A stretch of 64,000 bases of DNA from Chinchilla lanigera (GCF_000276665.1 NW_004955465.1:2181096-2245095), one strand, 5' to 3'; positions 34,534-46,450 are shown, numbered from the stretch's first letter. Notes: generated by a model not told the origin, from the letters alone. Translations and numbers: made by a program.

Positions 34534-37243
34534 GGAGCCTAATTTACTTATAATAATATACAGATATATTCAATGTCCCATTTGATAAGTTTTGACAATG
34601 GTACATATGCAAAGAAAGATATGAAACATTTCCTTCACCCTTGGAATTACTTTCCCATACCTTTTTGGGCAACCTACACCACCAGAGGTGAATACATTCT
34701 GATTTTAACAACTTGAAGAGTGTTTTCTGCTCTTAATTTTCATACAAATAAAATTACACAGTGTATATTCTTTTGTGATTGACTCTTCACCTAATGTAAT
34801 GCCTGTGAAATTCACCCACATTGTTAACATGTATCAATAATTCCTTCTTTTTTATTGCAGAGTATAACCATATAGTATGAGTCTGAAGTAATTTGTTGCT
34901 TATTCTCTTGTTCATAGATATTGTGTTACTAGCCATCATAAATTAGGCCATTCTGTGCAAGTCGTTTTATGAAGATACATTTTTATTTTTCTTGGGGTAT
35001 ACTGGCTGAGTCTTATGTTCCGCTTCATGAGAAATTAGCAGTCAGAATATCAGTACTGTATCTGTACCACTTTATACTCACACCAGCAATGGATGAGGAA
35101 TCTAGTGCCCCATATCCTTAACATTTATAACCATTGTTAATTTCCTATCATCTTGTTTTGAAATTCTGTATCATTTTTGTTTTTATTTATCTTTAAAATA
35201 AAAAATTCATACGTTAAAATACCATGTTTGTGTCTATGACATTATATCTCATTGTAGCTTAATGTCTGTTTCCTTAATGATGAATGATGTGAAGCATCTT
35301 TTCATGCTGCCATTGGCAAACTGTGTATCTTTTATGAAGTTTCGGCATACATGCATCATCATCTTATTTTTTATTGCTTTTTACCTTATATGACACTTTA
35401 AAAATATAATCTACACAAAATGCAAGAACTTTGTCACATAAATATATGGTGAATATTTTCTCCCTGATTGTTGCTTGATATTTTCTGAATGTGTCCAGTG
35501 TTGAACAGAATTTTTTTCAATTTTGATGAAAATCTTGTTTCATGGTTAGAACTTTTTTTGTTCTACAAAATATTTGCCTGTCTCCTCCTCCTCTGTTCAT
35601 TCTCTCGTGCGCTATATGTAAGATTGGTACTATTTCTTCCTTTACTATTTGGAGGAATTCAAAGATGAAGCCACCTAGGCCTGGGATTTTAATAGAATTC
35701 AGTGTTTTGAATAGGCATAGAACTCCTCAGACTTTATTTTTGTTTAGTCTGTAATTTTTCAGGATTTCACATATTTTATCCAAATTAATCATTGCAAAAA
35801 GATTGCATATAATATTTTCTTCTTTTTAATCATCTCTAGAATCTCTTTTAATGTCCCCTTTCATTATTTGTACTTACGTTTGTGTTTTCTCTCTCTTTTC
35901 CTTGATCATTCTTAATAAACATTTGTCAATTCTATTATCTTTTTTTCCCCAACTAAAAGTTTTTTGCTTTGTTGATCATCTCAATTGCATTGTATGTCTA
36001 TATTTCGTTCTTATATGCCGGTATTTTTGTTACTTCTTGTATTGCTTACTTTTTCTGTTGGATTTTGAAAAACAGTATTAGCGCCTCCACTATGACTTTA
36101 AGTTTATCCATTTCATCATTGAATTGGGTCTATATTTGTTTTATATGCATTGGAGTATGTTTCTGGTATGCATGAAATTTAAAGCTATAATTTTTCTTGC
36201 TAGATTTAGCACTTCATCATGGTGAAATGTTGCTCTACATTTAGTAGTTTTCCTTATTGCAAAATATATTGTCTGATAGTAGTTTAGACTCACTAGCTAT
36301 TTTTTTATTGATGTTGTATATCTCTTCCTATATTTTATTTTCAAACTTTATGCTCTAGTAGGTTTTACATGTTTATGTTGATTTTGTTATGGAGTCTTAC
36401 AATATTCTCTTATTGGAGATATTTAGTCCTTTTATATTCCATAAAATTATGGGTAGGTTTGAGTACCTGTAACTGTCTACTTTTTTGTTTTCCCTTTGGT
36501 TTTTATATGGTTCTCCTTTTTTTTCTTTTCCCTTTACCTTCTTTTGAAGTAATTATATATTATTCAATTTTCCTCTATTAACTTCTTAATTTTAAACTAT
36601 CTTATCCTTTAGTGATCATGATAGTCATTCATTACTTCTCAAAGTATTAATGTAAATGGCTACTGTTACCAATTTTATGATACTACCAGAAACTTTTATA
36701 TCCCATTTACTAACATTGTTACTTTAGCACTGGCACACATTTTTAGTTCTGTGTATAATTTAAACTCCACCAGACATTCAAATTACTGTTTTGTACAGTC
36801 ACCATTTGTTTAAATTTCCATATATTTTCCATTATATTATTCTTGAGTTCCTCCAACATTTCCATTTTCCATCTGGAATCATTTTCCATAGGTCTGAAGC
36901 ATTGGCTCAGTGTTCCTTAATGCAGTCCTGTTTTGGCTGGTTCCCTCACTCTGACTTTGCCTAAAAATATGTATTTTACCTTCACTTCTGAAGGATGTTT
37001 TTATTGGAGATGGAATTCTAGATTAGCCATTGTTTTCTTCCAACTTTGGAAAGTGTTATTCAATCACCTTCTGGATTTCATCGCTTCTGATGAGACGATA
37101 ACATGCAGCTCTATTTTACTGTTGTTTCTCTAAAGGGAATGGACCTTCCCCCACCTCTGGATATTTTAAGGTTTTAAGATTTAAGTAATTTGAGTGTATT
37201 CTGCCTCTTGGTATTTATCTTGTGTAGGATTTACTAAATCTTT

Positions 37244-37410
37244 ATTTATTTATTTATTTATTTTTGTCTTTTTGAAACAGGGTCTCACTCTGCAGTTCAG
37301 GCTGACCTTGAACTCATTTATGTAGCCCAAGATGGCCTCGAAATCACAAGGATCCTCCTGCCTCAGCCTCCCAAGTGCTGGGATTACAGGCGTGCGCCGC
37401 CACTCCCAGC
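37244..37410 (-). mobile_element. B1 SINE, antisense, with 9-bp target duplication
   Basis: On the + strand: a (TTTA)n tail, GAAACAGGGTCTCACTCTGC, AGGCTGACCTTGAACTCATT, CTGCCTCAGCCTCCCAAGTG, CTGGGATTACAGGCGTGCGC. TAAATCTTT flanks it at 37235-37243 and 37411-37419. It is 7SL-derived and sits inside the old L1. Confidence 0.9.
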
Positions 37411-37459
37411 TAAATCTTTCTATTTTAAAATATCCACTTAAATCCTTTTATTGGCCTAT

Positions 37460-37989
37460 GTCCTAGTTACTTTTCTTGTTGCTGAGACAAAATACCTGAC
37501 ACCCAAAGTTAAAGGAGGAAAGGTTTATAGTAGCTCACAGTTCGGAGAGGTTTCAGTTCATTGCTGCCTGGCTCCAAAGCAGTGTTGCATGTCAGAGGGG
37601 CACTACAGAGGAGAAATAGTTCATGGCAAGCAGAAGGCAGGAAGACAGCAAAGCAGCAAAACAGCAAAGTAGCAAAGCAGCAGTAGAAAGCGACAAGTAA
37701 CAACAGCAGCTCTTTTTCTGTCTCTTATAGTCTGTTTAGGATACATGGCCTTAGGGGAGGCAGCACTCAAACCAGGGAGGGCCTTCCCATCATCCACACT
37801 TAAAACTATGCCAAGACAATCAGTGGACTAATTTAGTAATCATACATTCTTAATCCTGCCATCACATATTTCATCTCAACATCACACACTTAATCCCAGC
37901 ATCACACCTTCCAGATCCAGCCACCTCTGAAAAGTTCCACTTCTGTCTGCATGAGACTTTGGGGGAATATCTAGACACAAGCCATAACA
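37460..37989 (-). mobile_element. solitary LTR, MaLR (MT/MTE-like), longest copy
   Basis: Antisense landmarks are TTGTTGCTGAGACAAAATAC, GAGGAAAGGTTTATAGTAGC, GAGAGGTTTCAGTTCATTGC, GACTTTGGGGGAATATCTAG and ACAAGCCATAACA. A run of AGCAAAGCAGCAAAACAGC units near 37645-37685 expands its middle. It splits the L1M. Confidence 0.75.
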
Positions 37990-38230
37990 GCCTGTTAAAA
38001 TGACCTAAACCTGCATCAGTTTTGTTCTCTTTGGCCTATTTCCTTCAGCATAATAGTCACAGTATTAATAAAGTCCTTGTCTGTTCACATCAATACATTG
38101 ATCATCTGCAGCTGTGTGTCTATTATATGGTTTTTCTCTTGGTTAGCAGTTGTTATGATTTCTTTGCATGGTAGGTTTTTTAACTACTTTCCAGATAATT
38201 TTTTAATTGTTTTCTAGATGATGCACTCAA

Positions 38231-38789
38231 GAACCATCTCCACTTGAGATATTAGCTTCCACCAGAGAGTATGATCTCCTTTCTCTGTAAGGTAAGATGA
38301 GGCTCTGATCAGTCATAAATTCCACAGGATTATTGCTGGGCTGCCATGCAGTGAGAACAGGTAATCTCCAATTTGCCTCAGAGGGGAGCATTGAACCTCT
38401 CGCCTTTTGATTGAAAGCCTGATGATTTCCATGTCCTCAGCACTAAGACTTAAATTCAGCCTGGTCTCACACAGGTTCCGGCCTAGCTCTCCACCGCTCT
38501 ATCTTACATGTCTTCAAAATCTGCCAGAGGTCTTGAGAGGGAGAGTGGCTTTGTAGTAAGGTTAATGTCCACTTTCTTCCCCAAGAGCAAGACAGAGATT
38601 TTAATCAGCCTGTTGGTGTCCTCCATCCTAGTTTTCCAGGTTTCCACACAGTTCCAGAACCCAGCAAGAGTCCCATGAGGAACCTGAATTGTGATGCATT
38701 TGTGCCCCTGTGTGCTTCTTCTCAGTTTTATTTTGCCCCAGTGAAGCCAAGGCCTCAACTTTTGCCTACAATTAACAAATGCCATCGGA
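38231..38789. other. unassigned; possibly the 5' part of the L1M
   Basis: It directly continues the antisense L1M but I recognise no specific motif. A 106-codon - strand frame (38504-38824) shows no domain. Confidence 0.35.
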
Positions 38790-38950
38790 GAAAAAAAACA
38801 CAGAAAATTATAAAATGGAAACAAAGGGAAGGGAAGGGGATGGGGAAAAAAGAGGACTCAAGATATACCATGTACTGGTACAAATTCCATATCATGAATG
38901 TAACAATTATGTATATCTAGATTGTACCAATAAACTTAATTTTACAAATG
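38790..38950 (+). mobile_element. L1 LINE 3' UTR tail, sense (same subfamily as 28190)
   Basis: AATTATAAAATGGAAACAAA, a GGGAAGGGAAGGGGATGGGG tract, CAAGATATACCATGTACTGG and TGTACCAATAAACTTAAT match the ends at 28600-28815 and 34340-34520. Severely 5'-truncated. Confidence 0.8.
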
Positions 38951-39079
38951 TGTATATAAAGTTTACAGAGCAATTATCCCAGAATCAATCACTTAATACC
39001 TCTCACAGAGGCCTCCGATTCAGGCCTTTGCCAGCACCCCCAAGCTCCGTCTCTCCTTTCTGATCTCATCTACCTCTCT

Positions 39080-39392
39080 CCCCCTCTAGGAAATATGATC
39101 CTGAATTTTGTGATATTAACTTGCTTTTACTTATAATTCCAAAAAGTGCCACTTTATATATGTATGTATATATATATCCCTATAAAATGCCACTTAAGTA
39201 TGAATTCTTAGTTTGAGCTTCACATAAATGAAATTGTCCTGTTTATGTTTATTTATGACTTGCTTCTTTATTTTTTTATGATGTGTATGAGATTTAGTCT
39301 GCTGATATGTGTTGCTATGGTTCCTTCTCTTTTTTCATGGTTCTATAAATCCAACTTTGTGAATACATCACATTGTATTTACCAAAACAAAA
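39080..39392 (-). mobile_element. old L1 3' end, antisense
   Basis: CACATAAATGAAATTGTCCT, TTATGATGTGTATGAGATTT, GATATGTGTTGCTATGGTTC and an A-rich right edge fit the antisense tail of old L1. Confidence 0.55.
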
Positions 39393-40009
39393 AGAAAAAA
39401 AAAAAAGGCTAGACATCACCAGTGACCCTCAGAAACATTTTCCTATATTGGAAATTAGTACAGTCCATTCTTCTTGTTTCCAAAGGTTCTTGGTACTTTT
39501 AAAATATGAAGCTTTTGTAATTTATGCAGATTTTTATTTCAGTGAAAGCATTAGTCTATAGCAACCTGCTATATCTGATCTGGAAGCAGCAATCTATTTA
39601 TCTAATTTTATAGATGTCTTCATGGTTTAGTTAGAAATCACTAACATAAATTTTTTATTTATGTATTTTGTTGTGTACTATATATTTTAAGCAAGCCTTA
39701 AACCAAAATATCTGGATACTGCAAACAAAGTTCATCAGGACAAGCCTTAAACCACGAAGGGAGTGCTGCATGGATAGCCACATCAGTGAAACACAAGAGA
39801 AGATCCATAACCAAACCCAGAGAGAAGTCCACATTTAGAATATGATAAAGTTAACATTAGAAATTCTTAACAATTGCCCTATTAAACAAATGGTGATTTG
39901 ACAACTAAAGATACATTTGGGAAAAACAAAATCTTATGCTTTTTACTTTATATTAAAATAAATTCCAGTTTCAAACATATTCAAACATGAAAATAAAAGA
40001 AAAAGAAAA
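39393..40009. other. unassigned AT-rich DNA
   Basis: An A-run at about 39395-39407. Otherwise nothing recognised. Confidence 0.45.
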
Positions 40010-40340
40010 CCATATTATATATAATTATATACAATATATATTATAATATATAATGTAGTATATATTATAATAAATATATATCATATAATATACATTATTA
40101 TATATCATATAATATATTATACATTATGTATTATATCATATTATATATTATACATCAGATGTATATTATATATTGCATAACCATATAGTATATATAATTA
40201 TGTGTATTATATATTCTATAATATATAATACATTGTATAATTATATTTTATATTATAAAATATTTTACATTATATAAAATATATAATTATATATTATATA
40301 GTTATACTAAATTATGACATTTAATTATATATAATTATAT
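40010..40340. repeat. AT island, about 330 bp of TA/TAT/ATTATA repeats
   Basis: Almost pure A and T, with many short self-complementary words (ATATATTATAATATATAAT type). Such sequence melts easily and can form cruciforms. It divides old L1 material. Confidence 0.9.
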
Positions 40341-40359
40341 TCTCTCCAGAAGATGTGGA

Positions 40360-40830
40360 ATGCCTAAGTATAAATCCAAACCCATATTGAATCAGCTGCC
40401 ATAAGACAAAATATTCAGAAATCTGAAAATTTTTTTCCTGGTAAACTATAATAAGCAAAGTCTTGAACAACAAATTAAGAGCATAATATGCTTAATTCAT
40501 GCTAATTTCCTTAATATATAAAAAATTGGTATGACCAATCATATGATATGTAAATTTTCACATGACCAAGATTGACAACTAAATGAAAAAAATGATCAAA
40601 GGATCTAATCAGCCACTACAGATTCTTGAACATACAAAAACATACTTATCCTCATTCACTGTAAGAGATATACAAACAAAAACGTCACTAAGGTACCATT
40701 TTCAACTCAGGTTTCACAAGGATCAGGCAGATCACTTACGCATGGTGAAGACAGTGAGAATCAATCACTCATTGCTTCTGTGAGTGTAAACTGGTACAGC
40801 TTCTACAGGAACAATGACCAAGATCGGTTT
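40360..40830 (+). mobile_element. old L1 (L1M) ORF2/3' segment, sense
   Basis: TCAAAGGATCTAATCAGCCA, TACTTATCCTCATTCACTGT, AAGGTACCATTTTCAACTCA and GAGTGTAAACTGGTACAGCT follow the L1M order upstream of the 3' end. Confidence 0.6.
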
Positions 40831-41689
40831 CCCATTCCATGAAAACTTATGACTACATCACTTTGTGACAGAGGTCATGCCTGCTCAGCAGGGTTACAGG
40901 TTAGCTGAGGAAACAATGGTTAAATGAATATCTATGATAAAAGGTGTTAAGTTTCAGGAGAAGGCCACTGCTAAATACTAGGCCAGTATGAGGGAAAGCT
41001 TTTCATAAGTTCATTGAAGTTTAATCCTAAATAAAAGGAATTAGTTGGATATGAGGTCACTTTACCTTTTTCTGTCTTCCTCATATCTTAGGAAACCACA
41101 TTTTCCAGGTGCTTGATTCTCTAGTGTCGTTGTAAATGCAGGCAATGAGAAGCAATGGGGGAGATTGGAAGGGAAGAGGAGAAAACCTGAGATACCACCG
41201 CACTTCTCTCTCCTTTTGTCCAGTAGGTGCCCAAGCAGTGGCAGAATCTCCTCCGTGGCTCCAAGGTATTTAAGATATCTCCTCCCTGCCGCGATCCCAG
41301 CTCCTGCAGATTTTGGCTTCTACCTTGCTTCTGAGATCAAATAACACCATCTCCTCCCTATGTCTCACCAGGCTTAAGGATAGTAACTATTTGTTCTTGG
41401 CCATCTCTGAGCTGCCTCATTTCTCCTGCCTACTTTCCAACACTGATGTAACCAGTGCCCTATATTAAATTCCTTTCTCTCTGAAACCACAGTAGTTTTC
41501 ACTTTCCTGTGCAGACCTTGACTGATGTACCAGATGCGGAAGTGATCCAGGACACACAGGCTAAAGTAAGCTTAGCTAGAGGAAAATGAAGAAAGAAATA
41601 TAGTTGTTGGAGGTGAGAGAAAGGGGTAGCAGAATGATTCAGAAGTGTTTTCAGGTGAAATCCACCGCTAAGGTGTTTTTCAGAAAAGT
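40831..41689. other. unassigned DNA
   Basis: The 41330-41530 part (CCCTATATTAAATTCCTTTC, TTTTCACTTTCCTGTGCAGA, CTTGACTGATGTAC) looks like the end of some old repeat I cannot name. The rest is unrecognised. Confidence 0.35.
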
Positions 41690-41850
41690 TAGCCTAGCAG
41701 TTCCATGGTGGATGGAACAGCAAGGGCGAGGCAGTTGGGAGGCTTGTGTAGTAATTTAGATAGATGGTGGTGGCCTGGATGGAGGCAGTGGAGAGGAACA
41801 GACAGTGAAGAAACTGGGGGATATTTGGGAATAATGACCAGTGACAATTG
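41690..41850 (-). mobile_element. L2 LINE fragment, antisense
   Basis: GTAGTAATTTAGATAGATGG, TGGTGGCCTGGATGGAGGCA and GTGGAGAGGAACAGACAGTG match an internal antisense L2 segment. Confidence 0.5.
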
Positions 41851-42009
41851 GGGGTTTTTTCCCACTATTTCTTCGTGTGTTTGCACAGAGAATGGAGAGT
41901 TCGCCATTGCCCTCATTTGTGGTTCTCTACTAAGTCCTTAGAACCCTGCCCTGATAAAACAGGTGGTGTTAGGATTATCTCCATGTTCCATTTCAAACTA
42001 TTGATACCT

Positions 42010-42076
42010 CTATTGAGCTCATGAGAAAGGTGATTAAATTAAACTATTGAGCTCATGAGAAAGGTGATTAAATTAA
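42010..42076. repeat. 34/33-bp tandem duplication
   Basis: The unit CTATTGAGCTCATGAGAAAG through ATTAAATTAA occurs at 42010-42043 and again, exactly, at 42044-42076. Recent local duplication. Confidence 0.9.
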
Positions 42077-42639
42077 CGTCGCATTTCTGAATCCAGTTAG
42101 TGCTGCCGTGCCAGACACAAATAAAACCTCTCTTTAGTTCATCAGTTTATTGAGGTTGGTTATACAAAGGGATCCTTGTGCAGTCCAGACATATCCATAA
42201 TAAAAAAATTCCAGAGCTGCTACTACAAAGCACAGTGTTAAAGGCTCTATTGCTGTGCCTCCAACCCAGTTTCCAATTATTTATTGAAATGATTCTAAGA
42301 AATTGAACTAAGATGTAAAAGTGAATAAAAAAGAAAAGAGCAAATGTAGATAAGAGCTATTTACAGTCCAGTAAAGAAAGGAAGGAAAAGGGGGCTTCTA
42401 AAGAGAATGGGCTATAAATCTCCGTCAAGTTTCTGAAGTTTGAGAGCTGGAGGGTTGGTGTTTACAATTTCTCCCTTTTGTAATCAACTGTTGGACAAAG
42501 GTAATTGGGAACAGCAAAAGAAAGACAGGGAAGAGAGAACAGAAATCACCATAATCCTGATTTTCCAGTAATTAGTAAAAGTTCACCACCCTATAGGTTC
42601 TGAGCGCTTGGCCCCTTTGGTAAGGACAGTGCAGGGGTC
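42077..42639. other. unassigned DNA
   Basis: Nothing recognised. Confidence 0.45.
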
Positions 42640-42795
42640 TGCTCAAGAATACAACACCGGGGCCGTGAGACTGAGTTCAAACCTTGGTACTACAATTTGG
42701 TAATATCACTTCTATCACTTCTATTACTACTACCAGTGGTGTAGGTTACTTAACATCTTCATGCCTTAGTTTCCCTACCTATAAAACAGAATAAA
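42640..42795 (-). mobile_element. MIR SINE, antisense
   Basis: GACTGAGTTCAAACCTTGGT, TAGGTTACTTAACATCTTCA and TGCCTTAGTTTCCCTACCTA are the antisense MIR body and core. Confidence 0.7.
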
Positions 42796-42836
42796 AGAAA
42801 GATTAGAAAAAATCCATCTGCAATAGTATCATAAAA

Positions 42837-42874
42837 CTAAATACATGGAAATAAGCTAAATACATGGAAATAAG
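42837..42874. repeat. 19-bp tandem duplication
   Basis: CTAAATACATGGAAATAAG occurs twice without a gap at 42837-42855 and 42856-42874. Confidence 0.95.
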
Positions 42875-42899
42875 CTTAACTAGGCAAAAAGACTAGTGA

Positions 42900-43620
42900 G
42901 CTACAATTGGTAAAATCTTGTTAAAGGAAACTACGGAAGACACACAAAAAAATGGAAAGACATCTTGTGTTCTTGAGCTGAAAGTTAATTACTATTGTTA
43001 AGGCGTCGGTATGATCCAAAGTAATCTACTGATTCAAAGCAACCCTTAGTGAAGTATCTTATTAGCATTTTGTTTTTGAAGAAATAGAAAAATCCACCTT
43101 AAAATTCATATGAAATATTAAGGACAACAAGTAGCCCAAACAATCTTGAAAAAGACTAAAGTTGGAGGTACTTGCTCAATTTAAAATATACTATAAAGCT
43201 ACAGCAATGAAAGCAGTGTGTCGCTAATAAAAAGACAAACACATATGAGCCAGTGGCTTTGAACAGAGGACCCAGAAATAAACCACCTCATTTAGGGCCA
43301 GGTGAGTTTTGACAAAGGTGCTATGACAACTCAGTAGGAAGAACAGTCTCTTAGCAATTGGTGACAGGAAAATTGGATATCCTCATGCAAATGAATGAGG
43401 TAGGCCAGGCTTAGTGGCATATGACCATAATTCAGGGCTGAGGCAGGGGGATCATCACAAGTTCAAGACCACCCTGGACTACAGGCCCACTAAGACCCTG
43501 TCTCAAAAAAAGTAAGACCTTATGCAAAAATTAACTGAAAATGGACCATAAACCTAAAACTGTAGGTTAAACTTATACAACTCTTACAATAGCAAGATTA
43601 AATGCAAATGAAGCTCCCAG
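42900..43620 (+). mobile_element. old L1 (L1M) ORF2 segment, sense, broken by a B1
   Basis: CCAAACAATCTTGAAAAAGA, AATATACTATAAAGCTACAG, ATAAACCACCTCATTTAGGG and ATTAACTGAAAATGGACCAT are L1 ORF2 3' half words in order. Frames are lost. A B1 lies at 43403-43511. Confidence 0.75.
43403..43511 (+). mobile_element. B1 SINE, sense
   Basis: GGCCAGGCTTAGTGGCATAT, GCTGAGGCAGGGGGATCATC, CAAGTTCAAGACCACCCTGG and ACCCTGTCTCAAAAAAAG. Diverged, and inserted in the L1M between TCATGCAAATGAATGAGG and TTATGCAAAAATTAACTG. Confidence 0.8.
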
Positions 43621-44819
43621 ACCCAGGTGTAGAATTTGGTACATGGATGGCTTCATGAGGCAAAGAATGGACCATTGTCCCACAAATAGTAAGTCTGTCC
43701 CCCACTCTTAATGAGAGCAAGATCAAACACTGGCAAAATGACATCTAAGGATGAAGAAATCACTAAAACTGAAAACTCTTAAGCACTGAATCCAGTCTTA
43801 AAGTCCATGCTGTCAGTGGTGGACACCAGCACTATGGGAAACAAGTCCAGCATGGGGAAACTTACTACTCCATTTATCTCTTGCAAAATCAAGGTGTTTG
43901 CTTGTTTCTTTAGAGTCAGTCCACTTCTATGCAGCATCTGCTGTTGCATCTGCTTCCACTCCCTTTCAAGAGAATTTCCCACTGTATTTGAAGACCTGAG
44001 TCATAAGCCTTTTGACCAACATCTTGTCATTCACAGCCAGCAGAAGAAGGACTCAGCTGGAAGCCCAGCAGGACTGTAAGGCAAAGCTATTAAGAAACTA
44101 ACGTGCGATGAATCAGCTTCACTGAAGGTACAAGATGATAATAGTCCTCTCGTGTACTGCATGTTTCACTAAATACACAGAGCTTTCTGCAAATCGATGG
44201 GTCCTGAGGAATATAAGTAGATGAATGAAGAGCAACTAGCATGAGGGTCTAGGGCCACATCTTACAAAAAACAATTATTTATGTTTCAAGAGAATATGGA
44301 ACAAAACAGGTCTTATATCTATGATCAACGTTCCAGAGGACTTTCATTTTCAAAGCTACAGATTAAACTGCACTTCTAGAAGGGATATGAAATGAATAGG
44401 AGGATGGACTTTATTGCTTTAGAAGTGAGAACTAAGGCAAACGTGTGAAAGTTAGAGTGGTACAGAATCAGGCTCAGTTTCAGAAAGATCCAGTGTACAC
44501 TCAGAATCCACAAAAGAACAAGTTTTGTTGAAGATCTATGCCCTCGGTCTTGCACAGACAATGGAGAGTTGCTCTCCTAGGAGGCTTGGATTAGGTGAGA
44601 AGATCACCCAGGTGGTCCCTAGTGCTAAAATTCTGCCACTTCTACAATTTCTCATAGCAGTGTCCCTAACTTTACCAGAATTGTGAAATATTGTGATCCA
44701 ACCCAACTCCTGGCCCTCAAATATCATCCTGGATCTCACAACAGGAGAGATTTCATTCCTATCTCTTAGGATGAGAATTGACTGGTCAAGGGACAAACGA
44801 AGGAGATATCACTGGCTCT
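43621..44819. other. unassigned DNA
   Basis: No repeat recognised. Paired frames on both strands at 43779-44079 show no motif. Confidence 0.4.
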
Positions 44820-45314
44820 CATCTACTCGTTCTGATGCCTACTTTTGATTAGAATTTCTAGATACTTTAACCAGGCAGAATATCTCAGCTGCAGACATAG
44901 TAGAGATTTCCAGACCTTGGAAATGTGAGCAAGAGATGAATAATAGAGCCAAAAGTTTCCTTTTCCACATGTAGACCAGGATAAATAATGCTCCAGCACC
45001 AAAGTCAAAGATGGCATGTATCCTGTCCCAAAATACCACCACATGCCTTTTGGCTATTTTCCTATTTCCTGTTCTATAATAAGTGGAGAGAGAGGCGTCA
45101 CTGCCACACACTCACCAGTATACACAGCCCACGGGCACGCTCAGCATCAGAGGAAAGGCAATGATAGCAGCCAAGTTTTCAAAATCAAAACTAAGTAATA
45201 CTTTTAAAAAGATGAAAATTAATCATCTTCATGGTGTATGTGCCTGAAACTCACTTGCAGTTCATCTACTTACCGTTTAGAAAATTTAAAATAACACCAT
45301 AAATCCCTTGTCCT
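44820..45314 (-). other. coding-like patch with splice-like signals, unrecognised (weak)
   Basis: On the - strand a frame of about 25 codons containing ENLAAIIAFPLMLSVPVG, with CpG-containing codons, ends at TATACTG/GTGAGT, a strong donor. Upstream, TTTCCCTCTTTTCCACTTCAG at 45315-45335 is a textbook acceptor, followed 37-40 bases later by CTAAACG/GTAAGT. After the first donor the same frame meets one stop, then stays open for 90 codons with a hydrophobic stretch (GAGALFILVYMW). The implied introns of about 84 and 42 bp are too short to be convincing. I recognise no protein; it could be a decayed membrane-protein exon or chance. Confidence 0.2.
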
Positions 45315-45650
45315 GAAGTGGAAAAGAGGGAAACAAAATGGCAAAGTAGACGAAGCCTCTGATATGAACAGACAGATGTGCAGTCTTCCTCCTTTGCACC
45401 AACTGCCCATCCTCAGGTTTCCCACAGATTGTGGGAAATCAGCCTGTCTTGCTTTAACTTGCTCGACACTAAGGGATACAATAGCATCACTTCTTCTCCT
45501 ACTCTGGGCCTTTTTAAGACTTGATACATTTTGCATTTCTCCTCTTAATCCCACTAATCTTTTCAGTTATACCTTTCAATATCCTTCTTCAGAAGTCCAA
45601 AAGACTTGGGAATACCTCTAATCTCTGTACCAACCAAGGAAATTCAACAC

Positions 45651-45654
<4 letters not shown>
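45315..45654. other. unassigned DNA
   Basis: Overlapping frames of 85-94 codons on both strands, no motif. Nothing else recognised. Confidence 0.4.
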
Positions 45655-45692
<38 letters not shown>

Positions 45693-45765
45693 AAAGTAAG
45701 GAATTCAACACAACTGTGTGTGTGTGTTTCTTTAAAGTAAGGGATTCAACAAGATTCTTGGTGTG
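45655..45765. repeat. (TG)n with duplicated flank
   Basis: A (TG) run of about 17 units is followed by TTTAAAGTAAGGAATTCAAC and then a second shorter (TG) run with the same right flank (TTTAAAGTAAGGGATTCAAC). The block AATTCAACACAACTG...AAAGTAAGG is therefore a tandem duplication whose TG lengths have diverged. Confidence 0.85.
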
Positions 45766-46209
45766 TTTACCATCTAAGCCTCAGGGTTGGCAAAGGACAA
45801 GACGCGGCTCTTGGTGAGTCAAGGCCTCCGATATGGTATCAAGTCAGTAATGAACAAGCTCCAAGGTTACCTCCATTTCTGAGACATTTATGGCATTTCT
45901 CAGTTGATAATTTACCTTGCTTGCTATCTCAGTGAGCTGTACTGACCTGAAAAGATAATACTGAAAAAAAATGATGATTCATCCTTTTGAAGGACCACAG
46001 CAACTTCCTTAGGCAATGCCATGTATTTTTCTACTGTTCTTTATGTTCTTTTTTGGAAATAGCTCCGAATTTGGGTGGTTATACTATATTTCTTCAGCCA
46101 AAGTTAACTGTGGAGAAAAGATCTGGTAAGAAATGATCAAAGCTATTCTTTTCTATCAATTTTGTTTCTTATCTCAACTAACAAAAATTTAAGCTAGATA
46201 GACTCCCTC
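45766..46209. other. unassigned DNA
   Basis: Nothing recognised. Confidence 0.45.
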
Positions 46210-46450
46210 ATATCATTCATTTAACTAGCACCTATCAGATTCCTGCTCTGTACAAGACTAGGTGGTTAAATGTGACCTACAGAGAAAATGAGAGATGTGA
46301 TTCCTGGCTTCTTTGCCCTTGCACTAGAAGGAGAAATTATTGAGAAAATGAGGCAACAAGGAAACCAATAATTATTAGTCATCATAATTGTAGGCAATAA
46401 GGTAACAGTATAATGATAGAGAAGCATAGCCAAAAGGGAGAGAGGTTACT
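46210..46450 (-). mobile_element. L2 LINE 3' end, antisense
   Basis: CATTTAACTAGCACCTATCA, CCTGCTCTGTACAAGACTAG and a run of AACCAATAATTATTAGT fit the antisense L2 tail. Confidence 0.5.

Larger units (their letters stand above)
34540..38230 (-). mobile_element. long old L1 (L1M), antisense, broken by B1 and LTR inserts
   Basis: Going rightward the + strand passes from 3' end words (GATAAGTTTTGACAATGGTA, TTCTTGGGGTATACTGGCTG, CTCACACCAGCAATGGATGA) into antisense ORF2. There, near 35650, GAATTCAAAGATGAAGCCAC is the inverse of the conserved reverse-transcriptase segment around PDGF/EFY. It then continues into upstream L1M sequence (GGAGATGGAATTCTAGATTA, TTCTGATGAGACGATAACAT, GATTTCTTTGCATGGTAGGT). 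All frames are destroyed. A B1 (37244) and an LTR (37460) interrupt it. Confidence 0.7.
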
